Shown piece by piece: positions 50,662-63,706 of a stretch of 64,000 nt of DNA; position 1 is the first letter of the stretch, and each line of letters begins with the position of its first letter. This DNA comes from Tetrahymena thermophila SB210 (taxonomy: Eukaryota > Ciliophora > Oligohymenophorea > Hymenostomatida > Tetrahymenidae), in contig NW_002476481.1 of NCBI RefSeq assembly GCF_000189635.1, positions 186,001-250,000 of the forward strand. Reading direction: 5' to 3'. The notes beneath the pieces were generated by a model. The model was not told the DNA's origin. It made no database searches and saw nothing but the letters and a program-made list of their open reading frames with translations. The position numbers and the translations under genes were made by a program.

Positions 50662-53600
50662 ATGGTTCTAAAAGCTATCATCATTGTATTCTTATTTAAC
50701 ATACTATAAATCTCAAGTACATAATAATAATTCCAATAGCAGGTAATGAATATAGTATTTTTAATAAAATAGTTATCTTTATTATAATTTTATATAAATA
50801 AAAAAATTTAATTATTACATTCTTCATTTATCTAAATACTAACTATCCTCATTAATAAAGTCTCAATTTATTTTAAAAATTATTATTTATGTATTCTAAC
50901 TAAAAAAAATATTTTTAATTTTATATTAAAAAATAAGTGATTATAAACTGATAAATTGTATTAATATTTTAATTAATTATTATTTTATTATTTATTTTAT
51001 ATTTAATTATAACTATTTTATTGTTAAAATATTTTTATTTATTTATTATTAATTATTATTTAATTAATCATACAGATTCCAGCATTTAAAAGAACACAAA
51101 TATTTGAGAATATAACAAATAAAAGAATTCTTTAATTTTATCAAAATTGTGCTGTTATAAATCTTCCAAATAAAACTTGTGATAAATGCAATAATAATTT
51201 CTATTTAACAAATACAAAGTAAACAATAAAATAATATAAATAATATAAATAAATACTTATTAAATATTTAAGCATTAATATTAACATTAGATTAAAAAAT
51301 AAGCAGTTTAAATTTTTTTATAAATTAATTATTTAACAAATTACCAAAGAGGCTTAAATTTATTCTAATTTTATAATCTTTTAACTTCATTTTAATTATA
51401 AATCTATCTTATAACAAACATAATCAAGAAATAATTATACACTAAATCCATCTAAAAATTAATTTATTTTTATTAAAATATAATTAAATGCAATAATATT
51501 TTTCTAAATTATTTACCTTAATTTTTTCATTTCAAATAAATTTCTGATAAAAATAATATTTTATCTAATATCTATTTTAACTAAAATTTTTTAATTAATA
51601 GTTTATGTTAAGAGTGTGATTAATAATGCATTAATTGCAGTGTAGGCCCTAATTAAAATTGTTCATCTTGTAATACAAGTTACCTTTACCCAGATAAGTA
51701 ACATAAATAAATCTTTACGATGAATTTCAACTTTAGTTTATAAAATAGGACTTGTGGTTCATGCAATTAACCAGGGTATTATTAAATTTATGGAAACTGT
51801 ATGCCATGTACCATAAATTGTAAAAAGTGTAATTAAGCTAGGTGTTTAGAGTGTTTTCCTAATTTCTTCCTTTATCAAAATGGGTAATGTTAACAGTAAA
51901 ATATAAAATTTCATAATATTTTTTTAATTAAAATAGATAATGTGGGTTATGTACAGAAAATGGAGTATACTATGATACAAATTAAAATGCTTGCTTATAA
52001 TGTGACTAAAGTTGCACAACTTGTAATGGTAATTTACCTAATAACTGTTTGTCTTGTTACCCCAACTTTAACCTTTAAAACAACAAGTAAAATTTTTTTA
52101 ATATAACAAATCATTAAAATAAAAAAAATAAATAGTACTTGTAAATGTGATGAAAGTAATGGATATTTTATTCAAGGTGTCGATTGTTTAAAATGCGATT
52201 AAAGTTGCAAGACTTGTAGTGGTAGTTTACCTAATAACTGTTTGTCTTGTTACCCCAACTTTGATCTTTAACATGATGGGTAAAATTATTTTAAATAAGC
52301 TAAACATTTAAATTTTAAAAAAATAGAACTTGCCTTAGCTGTGATATAAACAATGGATATTTTATTCTGGGCTCCAAATGTTTAAAATGTGATTAAAGTT
52401 GCAAGACTTGTAATGGTAATTTACCTAATAACTGTTTGTCTTGTTACCCCAACTTTAGTCATTAATAGGATGGGTAAAATTATTTTAAATTTCTAAATCA
52501 TTTAAATTTAAAAATAAAATAGAACTTGTTACTGTGATATAAGCAAAGGATATTTTATTTAAGATATCTATTGTTTAAAATGTGATTAAAGTTGCTAGAC
52601 TTGTAATGGAAGTACTAGCACAAGCTGCATAACTTGCAATCCTGGTTTGTATCTATATGAAAATAAGTAAATTTTCATCAGATTCAAAATATATTAACAA
52701 AATTTATGATTTTTCTTAAAATTTAAAGTAATTTTTGAAAATTATTTTTTTTTAATTAGTTCATGTCAATCTTGCAATAAACAAATGGGGTATTACATTT
52801 AAGGATAAAGTTGTATAAAATGTGATTAAAATTGCTTAACTTGCGATGAAAACCCTAAAAAATGTTTAAGTTGTCCTCTTAATTAATACCTGCAAAAAGA
52901 TAAGTAAAATTGTTGATTTACTTTTCAAAATATTTTTACAAAATTAATTTATGATTTTTCTTAAAATTTAAAGTAATTTTTGAAAATTATTATTTTTTAA
53001 TTAGTTCATGCCAATCTTGCAATAAACAAATGGGGTATTACATTTAAGGATAAAGTTGTATAAAATGTGATTAAAATTGCTTAACTTGCGATGAAAACCC
53101 TAAAAAATGTTTAAGTTGTCCTCTTAATTAATACCTGCAAAAAGATAAGTAAAATTGTTGATTTTCTAAAAAATTATATTAAATTTTTTTATAATCATAG
53201 TACTTGTACAGCTACTTGTGATACAAGCAAAGGGTTTTTTATTTAAGATAATAAATGTTTAACGTGTGATGCAAGTTGTTTAACATGTTCTGGTAGTTCA
53301 ATTTAAGAATGCCTAACTTGTGGTCCAAACTAATTTCTTTAAATTTAGTAAGATAAAACTCTATTTTTTATTTTTAATCCTTAGTTAACAACATCATATA
53401 TTTGATTTTAAAGATTCAATTCAATTGCAATTTATGAAAAGAAATATTATTTTCTATTATTTTTAGATTAATTAAATTATTTTCTTAAAAGAAATTAGAT
53501 AAGTACAGGTGGTTCTTGTTAACCTTGTGATAAATCATGTGCTAAATGCAAAGGTCCCTCAAATAAAGACTGTTTAGCTTGCTCAAAAAACTATATTTTA

Positions 53601-55251
53601 TTACCTAGTATTGGTAAATGTGCTCTATGTGAAGAGGGTTATTTTTTCAATTAAAATAACTGTGAATAATGTAATGAAATGTGTACCACTTGCTTTGGTA
53701 AAAATTAAAATGAATGCATAGATTGCAGAGGAGGTTTGACCCTAAGCAGCATCACAAAGACTTGTTAATCAAGTTCTTAAATTGAAAATGAAAATAATTT
53801 ATTAGAATATAGTAAAATAGTTGGTTGCTACAATTAAACAGATCAATAAGTAGTCAGTTCTTGCTTAGATTAAATTGAAAGAAGTAAATCCTCAACTTAG
53901 AATCTGGATACTTTGGCTGTCATTAATTTATCTCTTATTGTGGCTTCCTCTGTTTTCACTCCAATAGGTTCAAGCTTAGGTTGGATTTTTATACAAAATT
54001 AATAGCTTTTGGGTAATTATATATTTGCTTATAAGCTTGGAACATTATGGATGAATTAACTCGAAATGAAAATGAGTTACGCTCATCATCTATTTACCTT
54101 TATTCCAAATATCTTTACTCTACAAGCTAAAAAAGAAGAAAAACTCTTTTAGTTTAATCAATTTAGCACTCTATTCTCTATTAATGATTTCTCGAATAGC
54201 TATTTAAATAACTGTATCAATGCTTTGTTAGTATTTGGTTTTTGCTTTTTTATGCTTTTTATTTTTTTCTGTCTAAATATTAGATAAAAGTAAGATTAAA
54301 ATAGCAAAATTTAAAAGATATATTTCTATATTAAGTGGAATTTATTTGTTAATATTTTCAGAATCATTTCTAGCTTTTTGATTTTTAATGCTGTGTTTAT
54401 TTTCTTTTGGAAAAAAGAATTCAATGGTTCAGACTTGATTAGTATAATTGTTATTTTAATCTTTTACATAGCTTTATAATTATTTTGGAATATAAAAATT
54501 GGATGCAAATACTATTCTATAACCTATAATGATATTGCTTAGTTTTAGAACTTAGTTTAAGATATTGAAATTTCTTCATGCTCATAGAGAGTGTTTTGGC
54601 TATTGTTTGAGTGGAAAAAAGTAATTATTTCAGCATTATAAGCAATATTTATCTTTGATTAGGATAAACTTTAGTTTTGCTTCTGGATACACATAGGATT
54701 AAATTTTATATTTATACTTTACATTATAAATATAAAACCTTTTATATAAAACCTTACTAACTCAATAATAGCTTTATAAGAATTTCTATATTTGATTATA
54801 ATCACTTTTATTAGTATTATAATATCTTAAGAATATTCAATTAATTCTTATGATATCTCTGAGTTAAATATAAATCTGAGAAAAGGTAAATTTTGAAATA
54901 TTTTTTTATTAATTTAAATCAAGAAAAATAAAATTTTTAAAGTAATATATATATATATATTATTATTTGAATGAATAATATAAAAATAATTTTGTTTAAT
55001 TAATAGCTTATAGATTTGCAATGTATGCATATATCGGAGTATCAATTAGCGTACAAGCATTTATTTTACTATAAAAAGCTTGGAACTACATTTAAATGAT
55101 TAAATAAATTTAAAATTCAAAGAGAAATGGAAACTCAACTTCTACATGTAATATAGTTGAATAAATAACTGATTCTAACTTAGATAAACTTTTTGAAATG
55201 TTAGATTAATCTAAAAGTAATGGTAAATTAGGATGGAAAAATCATGTTTGA
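50662..55251 (+). CDS. Gene H: Cys-rich furin-like-repeat multi-pass membrane protein (about 1037 aa)
   Basis: Exons: 50662-50742, 51076-51218, 51602-51697, 51749-51883, 51937-52086, 52136-52279, 52327-52473, 52523-52666, 52760-52903, 53005-53148, 53201-53347, 53492-54885, 55007-55251; total 1038 codons with stop. Signal peptide MVLKAIIIVFLFNILQISS. Exon 2 contains CAV..CDKC. Nine module exons follow, several sharing the segment NLPNNCLSCYPNF; those at 52760 and 53005 are near-identical copies. The last region has two or three modules (GGSCQPCDKSCAKCKGP..), about eight hydrophobic segments from about residue 630, and a 121-bp phase-1 final intron. The end is GWKNHV-stop. Its C-terminus is closest to C and the E/F/G/I group. 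Surface location inferred; function unknown. Confidence 0.87.
52686..53170 (+). repeat. Tandem duplication (about 245 bp) of one module exon with its introns in gene H
   Basis: Exons 52760-52903 and 53005-53148 and their upstream intron (gatttttcttaaaatttaaa..) are almost identical, with exon starts 245 bp apart. Duplication of the whole exon+intron unit adds one 48-residue module in frame. Confidence 0.93.
54942..54961. repeat. AT dinucleotide run in final intron of gene H
   Basis: About ten AT/TA units in the 121-bp phase-1 intron of gene H. Confidence 0.85.
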
Positions 55252-58200
55252 TTATCATTTGTTTATTAGTTAAATTTTAAATTATTATTTTATTTTATAT
55301 ATTTTATAATAAATAATTAGAGTTCTTAATCTAAAAAAGATAGTTAGTCTTAAAATTTTTAAAAATCTTTGTTTTTAAATATTGTTTAAAAAGTAAAAAA
55401 CTTAATCAATAATTTCATTATAATATATTCTGTGTTATTACAAATATGATTGTCAAAAAGAAGTTTATCTCATAAATTGATTTTATTTGTATTTTTGAAT
55501 TATTACTATTTCATCTCAGTTGTATGCTAAATTGCATTAAGCTTTTTAAAAGTAAAAAAATAAGATAAAGATCATTCTTAAACATTTTATTGTATATTGA
55601 TATATACTTGAGTGTATTTCTTTTTATTAAAAATATAAAACTAAATTTTACTTTGATTGAAGCAAATCAATCATTATTTGCAAAATTTGCTTGTAATTGT
55701 GTTTTTATAAAAGAATATTTATTTTCAATAGAAAAATACTAAATATTATTATATTTTATTTATTTATTAGGCTTGTGTGTTTGTGTGTGGGTGATTAATA
55801 AATTAATAATTTTCTTAAATTGTAAACTAACTAACTAAAATTAGTTTTTTTTTCTTCAGAAAATTTAAAATAATTTTAAAAAAATATTCTAACAAAGATG
55901 AATAAAATATGTCATTTAAGTTAATTTTTTTTTCTTTTAAAAATGAATATCTGATATCCAAAAATAAATTTTTCAAAAAGACTTTATCACTTAATTTGTT
56001 AGATTGGTTATTTTAAAACAAATATTAACAAATTATTTTTGTTTTAAGATTAAATTCTATTGAAGAAATTAAAAAGTCATGAAAAATAAGTATTAAAGAT
56101 TATTTTTTATTAATTTTCATAATAAGTCATATTTTATTTGTAAATTTTGATAATCTTTTATTTTTAAAAAATATTGCAAATCCAGGTATAGAAACTCCAC
56201 TAACTGGATACCTGTGATTTTATTAAAAGCAAAAGCCTTTTAATTTTTTATGTAATAAAAATTTTTGTTTTAAGGGCAAATATTTTTTTTTTGTGGAACA
56301 CTTTTGCTGTTAGAAGTGTTCACAATTTTTATCGATATATTTAAATAATTTTTAAACTAACAAAAATAATAAATAAAATTTAAATTATGATAACTTATAT
56401 AGTTAATATTATTAAGTATTTTGCATAATTGCAATTCATTCTCACTAATATAATAAATTAATAAAATTGGGTTTTTATGATAAAATTTCTTGGTTTGATG
56501 AAAGTATTTCTTCTTAAAAATAATTTATAAGCTAAATCAATCAATAAATGTAAATTTTTTTACTTATGTAAATATAATAAGAAATAATAAATAAGATTTA
56601 ATTTTATATATAATTTAAATTGATTCATTAATAATATATTAGAGGAGTGAAAAGATTAATTAATTAATTAATTTTAAGACTTTTAAAAGAAAGAAAAGTA
56701 AGATTAAATCCAAATTAATTGCATTATTTTCTTAATTTTTCCTTCAATTTAAACCATATTTCTCCTAAGTGCAATGATATGAAAGCATGTTGGTGTGTAT
56801 ACAGTTTAAAGGTACAAATAGATTAAAATATATCAGCGCAATTAAATCATAAAATAATATTAAAAAAATGTATAAACTTTTTATTTAAATAAAGTTATAT
56901 TATTATTAGTAAATAGTAGATCTTATATCTTTCTTTTAATTAATAAAATTGATCTTTCTTTTATATGTAAGTAAAGTAATTTTTAAATAAATAAAATTTA
57001 TTTCTTGTGAATTTAAATATCATTAAACTAGTTCTAATATTATTTAAATTTATTATTTTATTTAGTATTTATTTTATTGGTAAAATTCTTTAAATTAGTT
57101 ATTTGCTTTTATTTATTCAAATATTTTAAACAAAAATAAAATTTTATTTGATTTTAAGTTCAAAAACTCCTCTCAATAATGTAATTAATTTTCTTCATAA
57201 TATTTTAAATTATCTTACATACCTCTTATGAATTTAATAATAGCTTATATTACTTTAACTACAAACTATTTTGCCTAAAGTAATAGATCACTTATTATTA
57301 ATGAAAATATTATAGGTAAATAAATAATTATAACATCGAGCAACTTATTGACATTTACCATACATACATACATAGATATATACTATCTATCATAAAAATA
57401 AATTTTATCTTTTTACTGATGAAATAAATGAAATTTTGAGCTTATTTTATTTATGGGGATCATAATTAAAGGTAAATATGATAATTTAATTTAAATACTA
57501 GAATGCTGAATATCTAAATTTATAGATAGAATTAATTGTAAGTTAAAAAATAAATTAACCAAATTAAAACAATGATTAATAATTAGATAGTGGATTAAGT
57601 GTTAAATTTACAAAATAAGACTAAAAATAATTGTTTGATTTTTGACATACATTAATTCGAGCATATATATTTTTATTTCAATATAGTGAATAAATACACT
57701 ACAAATAAAGGAAAAGAGTAAAAATTATTATGCTTTCTTTATTAACAAAAAATACAAAATTTAATAAAAAATATCTTGCCTTAGAAATACATACATCCTC
57801 GCTAAAAATAAGAAGAAATGTTTTTATAATAAAATGTATCAGTTCGATTATTGTAGTCGTTCTTAAATATAATTGATATCTCATAACCTAAATTAATATA
57901 AATGTAATTTTTTTATTTGTAAGATTCTAAAAAGAAATAATTAATCATATTTAATTTGTATTTAGATAATTTGAAATACGAGAAGATTTATAATTCGAAT
58001 TCTTTCATTAAACAATTAAATTAGAGTTGTATGAATATGTATAATTTATATAGTGATAAGATTGATTAAAATATATTATTTCTTATTTTATAAAATATCT
58101 TTAGATCAATAAAAATCTAAAAGCATCTTAATAGATATTTGTATGTTTATGTGCTAAAATAATTTTCGCTATTTATTTATTATGAGCAGATATTATGTTT

Positions 58201-58561
58201 ATTAATGAATCTATCTTTTAAATATTAAATTGCTTAATTTTATTTTTGAATGTATTGAATTGTAAGTTAAAAAAATAAATCAAATTAGAACCTTAATTAA
58301 AAATTGGTTCAATGATTAAGTGTAATATTTAACAAACAAGTCTAAAAATAATTCTTTGATTTTAAATGTAATCTTGTTTCTAATTCTTGATTTTTGACAT
58401 ACATTTATTTGTTAATTCGAGAATATTTTTATTTTATTTCAATATAAATATTGCATTTCGAATGAAGGAAAAAAGTAAAAATCATTATGCTTTCTTAATA
58501 AAAAAATAATAAATTTGATAAAAAATAGCTTGCCTCAAAAACAAATTCTCATAAGTATCAA
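55252..58561. other. Intergenic H-I, mosaic of duplicated spacer
   Basis: The longest spacer (3.3 kb); no gene seen. 56183-56214 is a GC-richer perfect 7-bp-arm hairpin (CAGGTAT..ATACCTG). About 56280-56600 matches the spacer of the E-F interval. 57160-57240 is one copy of the D-E minisatellite unit. 57700-57785 is an orphan copy of the family 5' flank without a signal exon. 57830-58380 is again spacer. 58450-58561 is the true 5' flank of I. Confidence 0.6.
57700..57785 (+). promoter_or_regulatory. Orphan 5'-flank copy upstream of gene I
   Basis: Contains ctttattaacaaaaaataca and aaatttaataaaaaatatct as before E and G. Instead of a signal exon it is followed, after acatacatcctcgct, by downstream spacer sequence. 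It looks like the remains of a lost gene copy or a duplicated promoter. Confidence 0.5.
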
Positions 58562-61500
58562 ATGGATTTGAAATTGTTTCTTCTGATGTTCATGTGTAAA
58601 GTAATATTTGCATAAAAAATGGATACAGGCTCGAAATAAAATGTAAATAATAATTTTTTGATCTATAACTAAAACATTCTTAAGCAGATAAAGAATTTTA
58701 AAGTTTAACTTGACAAAATGCTTTAAATTTTATCTATATTTTAAGCTTCAAAAATAAATAATTGCATAAATTAGCGAAGAAGTTAAATTCAATAACATTT
58801 TTTAAGCTATTCAACTACTCTTACAATAAATCTTGTTTTAAATTCATTTTTTGGTAATGCAATAAATAAATAAATAACTAATAAGATGAATATTATTATT
58901 AACTCAACTATTTGAAATTAAAAAAAAATTTTAATATTTTTTCCAAATTTTCCTTTTGACTTGTTGAACTGAACGTTGACTCAAATATTGTTAGATAATA
59001 AATCGAATTAATTCTAGAAAAAATATTAATTTTAATAATAATGATTTTTATTGATAACAGAGGAATATTTTTTAAAAAAATTATTAAATAGATAAAAAAT
59101 TATCAAGGGACTTAAGAAGTACTAATTTAGTATTCAAATCCTTATCTAAGAGCTTTAAGAAATCTCATCGATTAAAATTCAAATAATTTGATAACTTGCA
59201 ATTAAACTTAGTAACCAAATTTACCATGTTGTAATAACATGATAAAATCAGCAGCTATGTATAAAATTCTTTATTCATTCATTTTTCACTAAATTGAGTT
59301 TTTTAGTTAAATTTTTATGTCGACTTTCGATTATTTCTTTGTTGATAATAGTTTTATTTAAAAAATTTTATCTATAAATTAATTACTAAGAAAATATATT
59401 AATTTATAAAAAATATTTTTATGTTATTTAAAATATTTTTTTAATCATTTTTAATATTTAAAATTATAATCTATATAAATAATAGGCCAGATTGTACCAA
59501 ATGCTAGAAAGCCTGTTTGAATTGTGGTTTTCAACAAAATTATTGTTTAGATTGCGCAGTTAAATAATTTTTTTATGCAAATGGGTATAAATTTATTTAT
59601 TTATTTATTTAGCTATTTTTCTCATGAGAAATACATTTTTTATAATAGCACTTGCTTTGATACATGTGAAATTTCAAATGGTTATTATAAAGAAGAATTT
59701 ACATATACAATAAAACCTTGGAATTTTTATGGAAATTAATGTTTAGAATGCCATTAAAGCTGTAAGTCTTGCAATGGAATATAAATATATAATTGTTTAT
59801 CTTGTCGAGATTCCCTTTATCTTTACCAAAATAAGTAATATTGATTTATACATAAAATTTAGATGAAAAATTCTTTATTTAAAACAAAAAAAGAACATGT
59901 TTAAGTACTTGCGATACATAAAACGGCTATTATATTCAAAACAGTTCATGTTTACCATGCGATTCTACATGTAAAACATGTAATGGTTCAATTTGTTTAT
60001 CCTGCTAGCCTACGTTATATCTTTATTAAAACGGGTAAATAAAAATTTGTTTCTAAGTTATTTTTATGGAAAATTCTCAATACTAAACAATAATAGTACA
60101 TGTTTGAGTAATTGTGATACCTAAAATGGTTATTATATTCAAGATAGTTCATGCTTTGCATGTCATTCTACATGTCAGACCTGTAATGGTTAATCTAGCT
60201 AAAATTGTTTATCTTGTCAAAACTCATTCTATCTTTATTAAAATAAGTAAAACAAACAAACTAACACTTCAAATATCTTTATAAAAAAATACTAATTTTA
60301 AATCTAAAATAGAACATGTTAAAGTACTTGTGAAACCTAAAATGGCTATTATATTGAACGGAACTAATGTTTATCTTGTCATCCTACTTGTTAGACATGT
60401 AATGGTTAATCTAGCTAAAATTGTTTAACATGCAAACCCTCCCTTTTTCTTTTTCAAAATAGGTAAAAATAAATAAATGTGTTTAAAATTATTTTTAATC
60501 GAAATATTTATAAAATCATACAAAAATTAGTAAATGCTTAAGTACTTGCGATACCTTAAGCGGTTATTATATTTAAGAAAATTCATAAATATCTTAATTT
60601 TATTTGAAAATTTCTTTATACTAAAATATAAATAGTACGTGTTCTACTACTTGTGATACTCAAAATGGTTATTATATTCAAGGAAGTAAATGTTTAAATA
60701 CTTGTGATACCTAAAATGGCTTTTTTATTCAAGGAAATTTATGTCTGTAATGCGATTCTGGTTGCTAGACATGTAATGAGTATTAAAATTGCTTGTCCTG
60801 TAAACCTTCCTTCTACCTTTATCAAAATAAGTAAATAATTTGTGAATAATTTATGTTTATCAAAAATTTGTTAATTTGATTATACTTAGTACCTGCTTAA
60901 GTTATTGCGATACTTAAAATGGTTATTACTAATCTGAAAATTCATGTTTAGCATGTGATTCAACTTGTTAGATTTGTGATGGAGACTCTAAATCAAATTG
61001 CATAACTTGTAAGCAGCAGCTATATCTTTATCAAGACAAGTAAAATAAATTTATAAATGAATTAAATTTATTTGGAAAATAATTTATACTAAATCTAAAT
61101 AGAACATGTTTAAGTCATTGTGAGACATAAAACGGATACTATTTACAAGAAAACTAATGTCTAAGATGCGATTCTAGTTGTTAGACTTGCTATGGAAGTT
61201 CTAATTAAAATTGTTTGTCATGTTAGTAGCCTCTCTATCTTTAATCTGATAAGTACGATTTAGAAAAATTAAAGAAGTAATAATTATTTTTTAAAAACCT
61301 ATTTAGCACATGTAGAATATGTGATACAAAAAATGGATATTATATTTCTGAAGGAAAATGTTTATAGTGTAATAATAGCTGTTTGACATGCAACGGCGGT
61401 TCTTCTAAAGATTGCTTATCATGCTAAAGTGGCAAATTTCTTGATATAATTAAGTAAAATTTAATTATTTTTATTTTTGGGTTAAATACATAAGATTATC

Positions 61501-63309
61501 AAATTGATAAATTGAATAAATTAATATTTATTTAAATTATTTAAAAAGAATTTAGAAAAATGAGGCTGGTTCTTGCTTTTCTTGTGATTAATCATGTCTT
61601 AAATGTTAAGGTCCTTCAAATAAAGATTGTATAACTTGCCTAAAAAGTTATATTTTATTACCAACTCTTGGAAAGTGTGCTTTGTGTGAAGAAGGATATT
61701 TTTTCAATCAAAGCAGTTGTGATTAGTGTGATCAAACATGTTTGACATGCACTGGTAAGAATAAATAAGATTGTATAGATTGTAGACCAGGTTTGACTTT
61801 TAGCAATATATCAAAAACTTGCTAGGAAAGTAGCTAAGTATAGTATGAGTAAAATTAACTTAAATTAAACCAAGAAATAGGTTGCTATGACTAAAAATAA
61901 TAGTAAGTTGTAAGTACTTGCTTAGATTAATTTTAAAATAGTTAATCAAATACTAAAATTCTTGACACATTATTTATCGTAAATCTATCTCTTATTGTAA
62001 CTTCATCCATTTTCACGCCTTTAGGGTCAAGTCTGGGTTGGATTTTTATTCAAAATTAATAGCTTTTGGGTAATTACATATTTGCTTATAAGCTTGTACC
62101 CCTGTGGATGAATCAACTTGAAATGAAATCAAGCTACGCTCACCATTTTTTCACAATGATTAGCAATATCAATATTGTCAAAACTTATAATGAAGCAAAA
62201 CTGTTTGAATTTAAATAATTTAACACTCTCTTTACAATCAACGATTTTTGGAATAGTTTTTTAAATAATTGTTTTGTAGCCTTAATTGTTTTTGGGCTTT
62301 GCTTAGGAAATCTTATTATCTTTTTCTGTCTAAATTTAAGATAAATTTAAGACTAAAATAATAGTAGAGTAAAAAAAATATATTTTTATATCAAGTGGAA
62401 TATGTTTGTTAACATTTACAGGCTCATCTCAAGCTTTTTGATTTTTAATACAGTATTTATTTTTTTCTAGAAAAAAGATTTTGGTATGTCAGACTTGATC
62501 GGCATATTAGTGTTTTCTATCTTCTATTTAATCATGTAATTATATTGGAATACAATAATTGGATGCAAATACTAATCTATACCTTACAAGGATATTACTT
62601 CATTTAACAACTTAGTATAAAATATTGAGATTTCTTATACTTCTTAAAGAATATTTTGGTTGCTATTTGAATGGAAAAAAGTAATAATTTCAGTCATATA
62701 AGCCATATTTATCTTTGATTAAGAGAAGCTTTAGATAAGTTGCTGGATACATATAGGATTAAATTCATTTTTTATAATTTACATTTTCATATAAAACCCT
62801 TTTATAGAGAGAACAGCGAATTCAATTATTATAGTATAAGAGCTTATATATCTTATAGCAATTGTATTTCTTGGAGTCATCTTTACTTAAGAAAGTCAGA
62901 TAAATTCGTACAATATTCCAGAATTAAATTTAAATATGCGAAATGGTAATATTTATTTAATTTTTTAGAATTAGCAAGATAAATAATTTATATTAAAACA
63001 TAAAATCTTTTTAAAGAAAGGATCTTAAGAATAATTAGATGTTTATTAATTTCTTAATATTTTTTTACTTAAATAGCGTATAGAATTGCAATGTATGTAA
63101 ATCTAGGGTTATCAATATGCGTACTAGCTTTTATTTTAATGTAAAAGGTGTGGAACTACTTTAAAATGATTAGAAAAACAAATAGTATTAATAAAAATTA
63201 AACAACTACAGGCAATTTGAATATGGTTGAGTAAATGACTGATTCTAATATAGAAAAACTATTTGAAATGCTAAACTAATCAAAAAAGAAAAATTAATTA
63301 AACTAGTGA
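58562..63309 (+). CDS. Gene I: Cys-rich furin-like-repeat multi-pass membrane protein (about 1081 aa)
   Basis: Exons: 58562-58642, 59092-59258, 59486-59584, 59649-59834, 59894-60034, 60097-60246, 60313-60462, 60636-60830, 60890-61039, 61103-61252, 61307-61453, 61549-62945, 63077-63309; 1082 codons with stop. Signal peptide MDLKLFLLMFMCKVIFA. Exon 2 keeps the CC motif (PCCNN). Exon 60636-60830 is a fused module in which the CDTQNGYYIQG segment occurs twice. A truncated module lies in the intron before it (60531-60585). The modules at 60890, 61103 and 61307 match those of E at 34374-35131 and are the ones lost from F and G. About eight hydrophobic segments start near residue 680. The C-terminus and 3' flank are nearly identical to gene F. 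Confidence 0.87.
60531..60585 (+). pseudogene. Truncated module in gene I intron
   Basis: After a good acceptor the sequence encodes KCLSTCDTLSGYYIQENS in the family frame, then stops matching just where the next Cys codon is expected (aattcataaatatcttaatt). No usable donor follows, so it is treated as a dead module spliced out with the intron 60463-60635. Confidence 0.65.
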
Positions 63310-63706
63310 AACCAAAATTGACACTAATTTGTTTAAAATATTTTTATCTTTTTATGTAATATTTCATATTTATTTATTATTAAGAAAATCAAATCACAAA
63401 TAAATATTCAGTAATTATTTTTGCTTGTCCTACTATTTTCTAGAAAATTTCTAAATTTAAGCAGCTTAAATTTTTAGTTTAACTCATTTTAGAAAATTTC
63501 CAAAAAAAGGTAGTCTGAAATAATTATTTGATTTTCCACATACATTTATTTATTTATTAATTTGAGAATACATATATTTTACTTCAATATAATCAATAAA
63601 TTAAGAAGAAAGGAAAAAAGTAAATATTATTATACTTTCTTAACAAAAAAATACAAAATTTAATAAAAAATATCTTGACTCAAAAATAGATTCCAATAAG
63701 TATAAA
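63310..63706. other. Short intergenic I-J with conserved 5' flank
   Basis: The first about 170 bases match the F 3' flank. From about 63510 the sequence matches the part of the F-G spacer just before G (tctgaaataattatttgatt). Relative to F-G about 1.1 kb is missing. The last about 110 bases are the conserved 5' flank. Confidence 0.65.

Noticed and set aside
56183..56214. Short hairpin CAGGTAT..ATACCTG as a possible small RNA
   Set aside because: The arms are only 7 bp, with no promoter, terminator or conservation in the other spacers. Noted but not annotated as an RNA gene.
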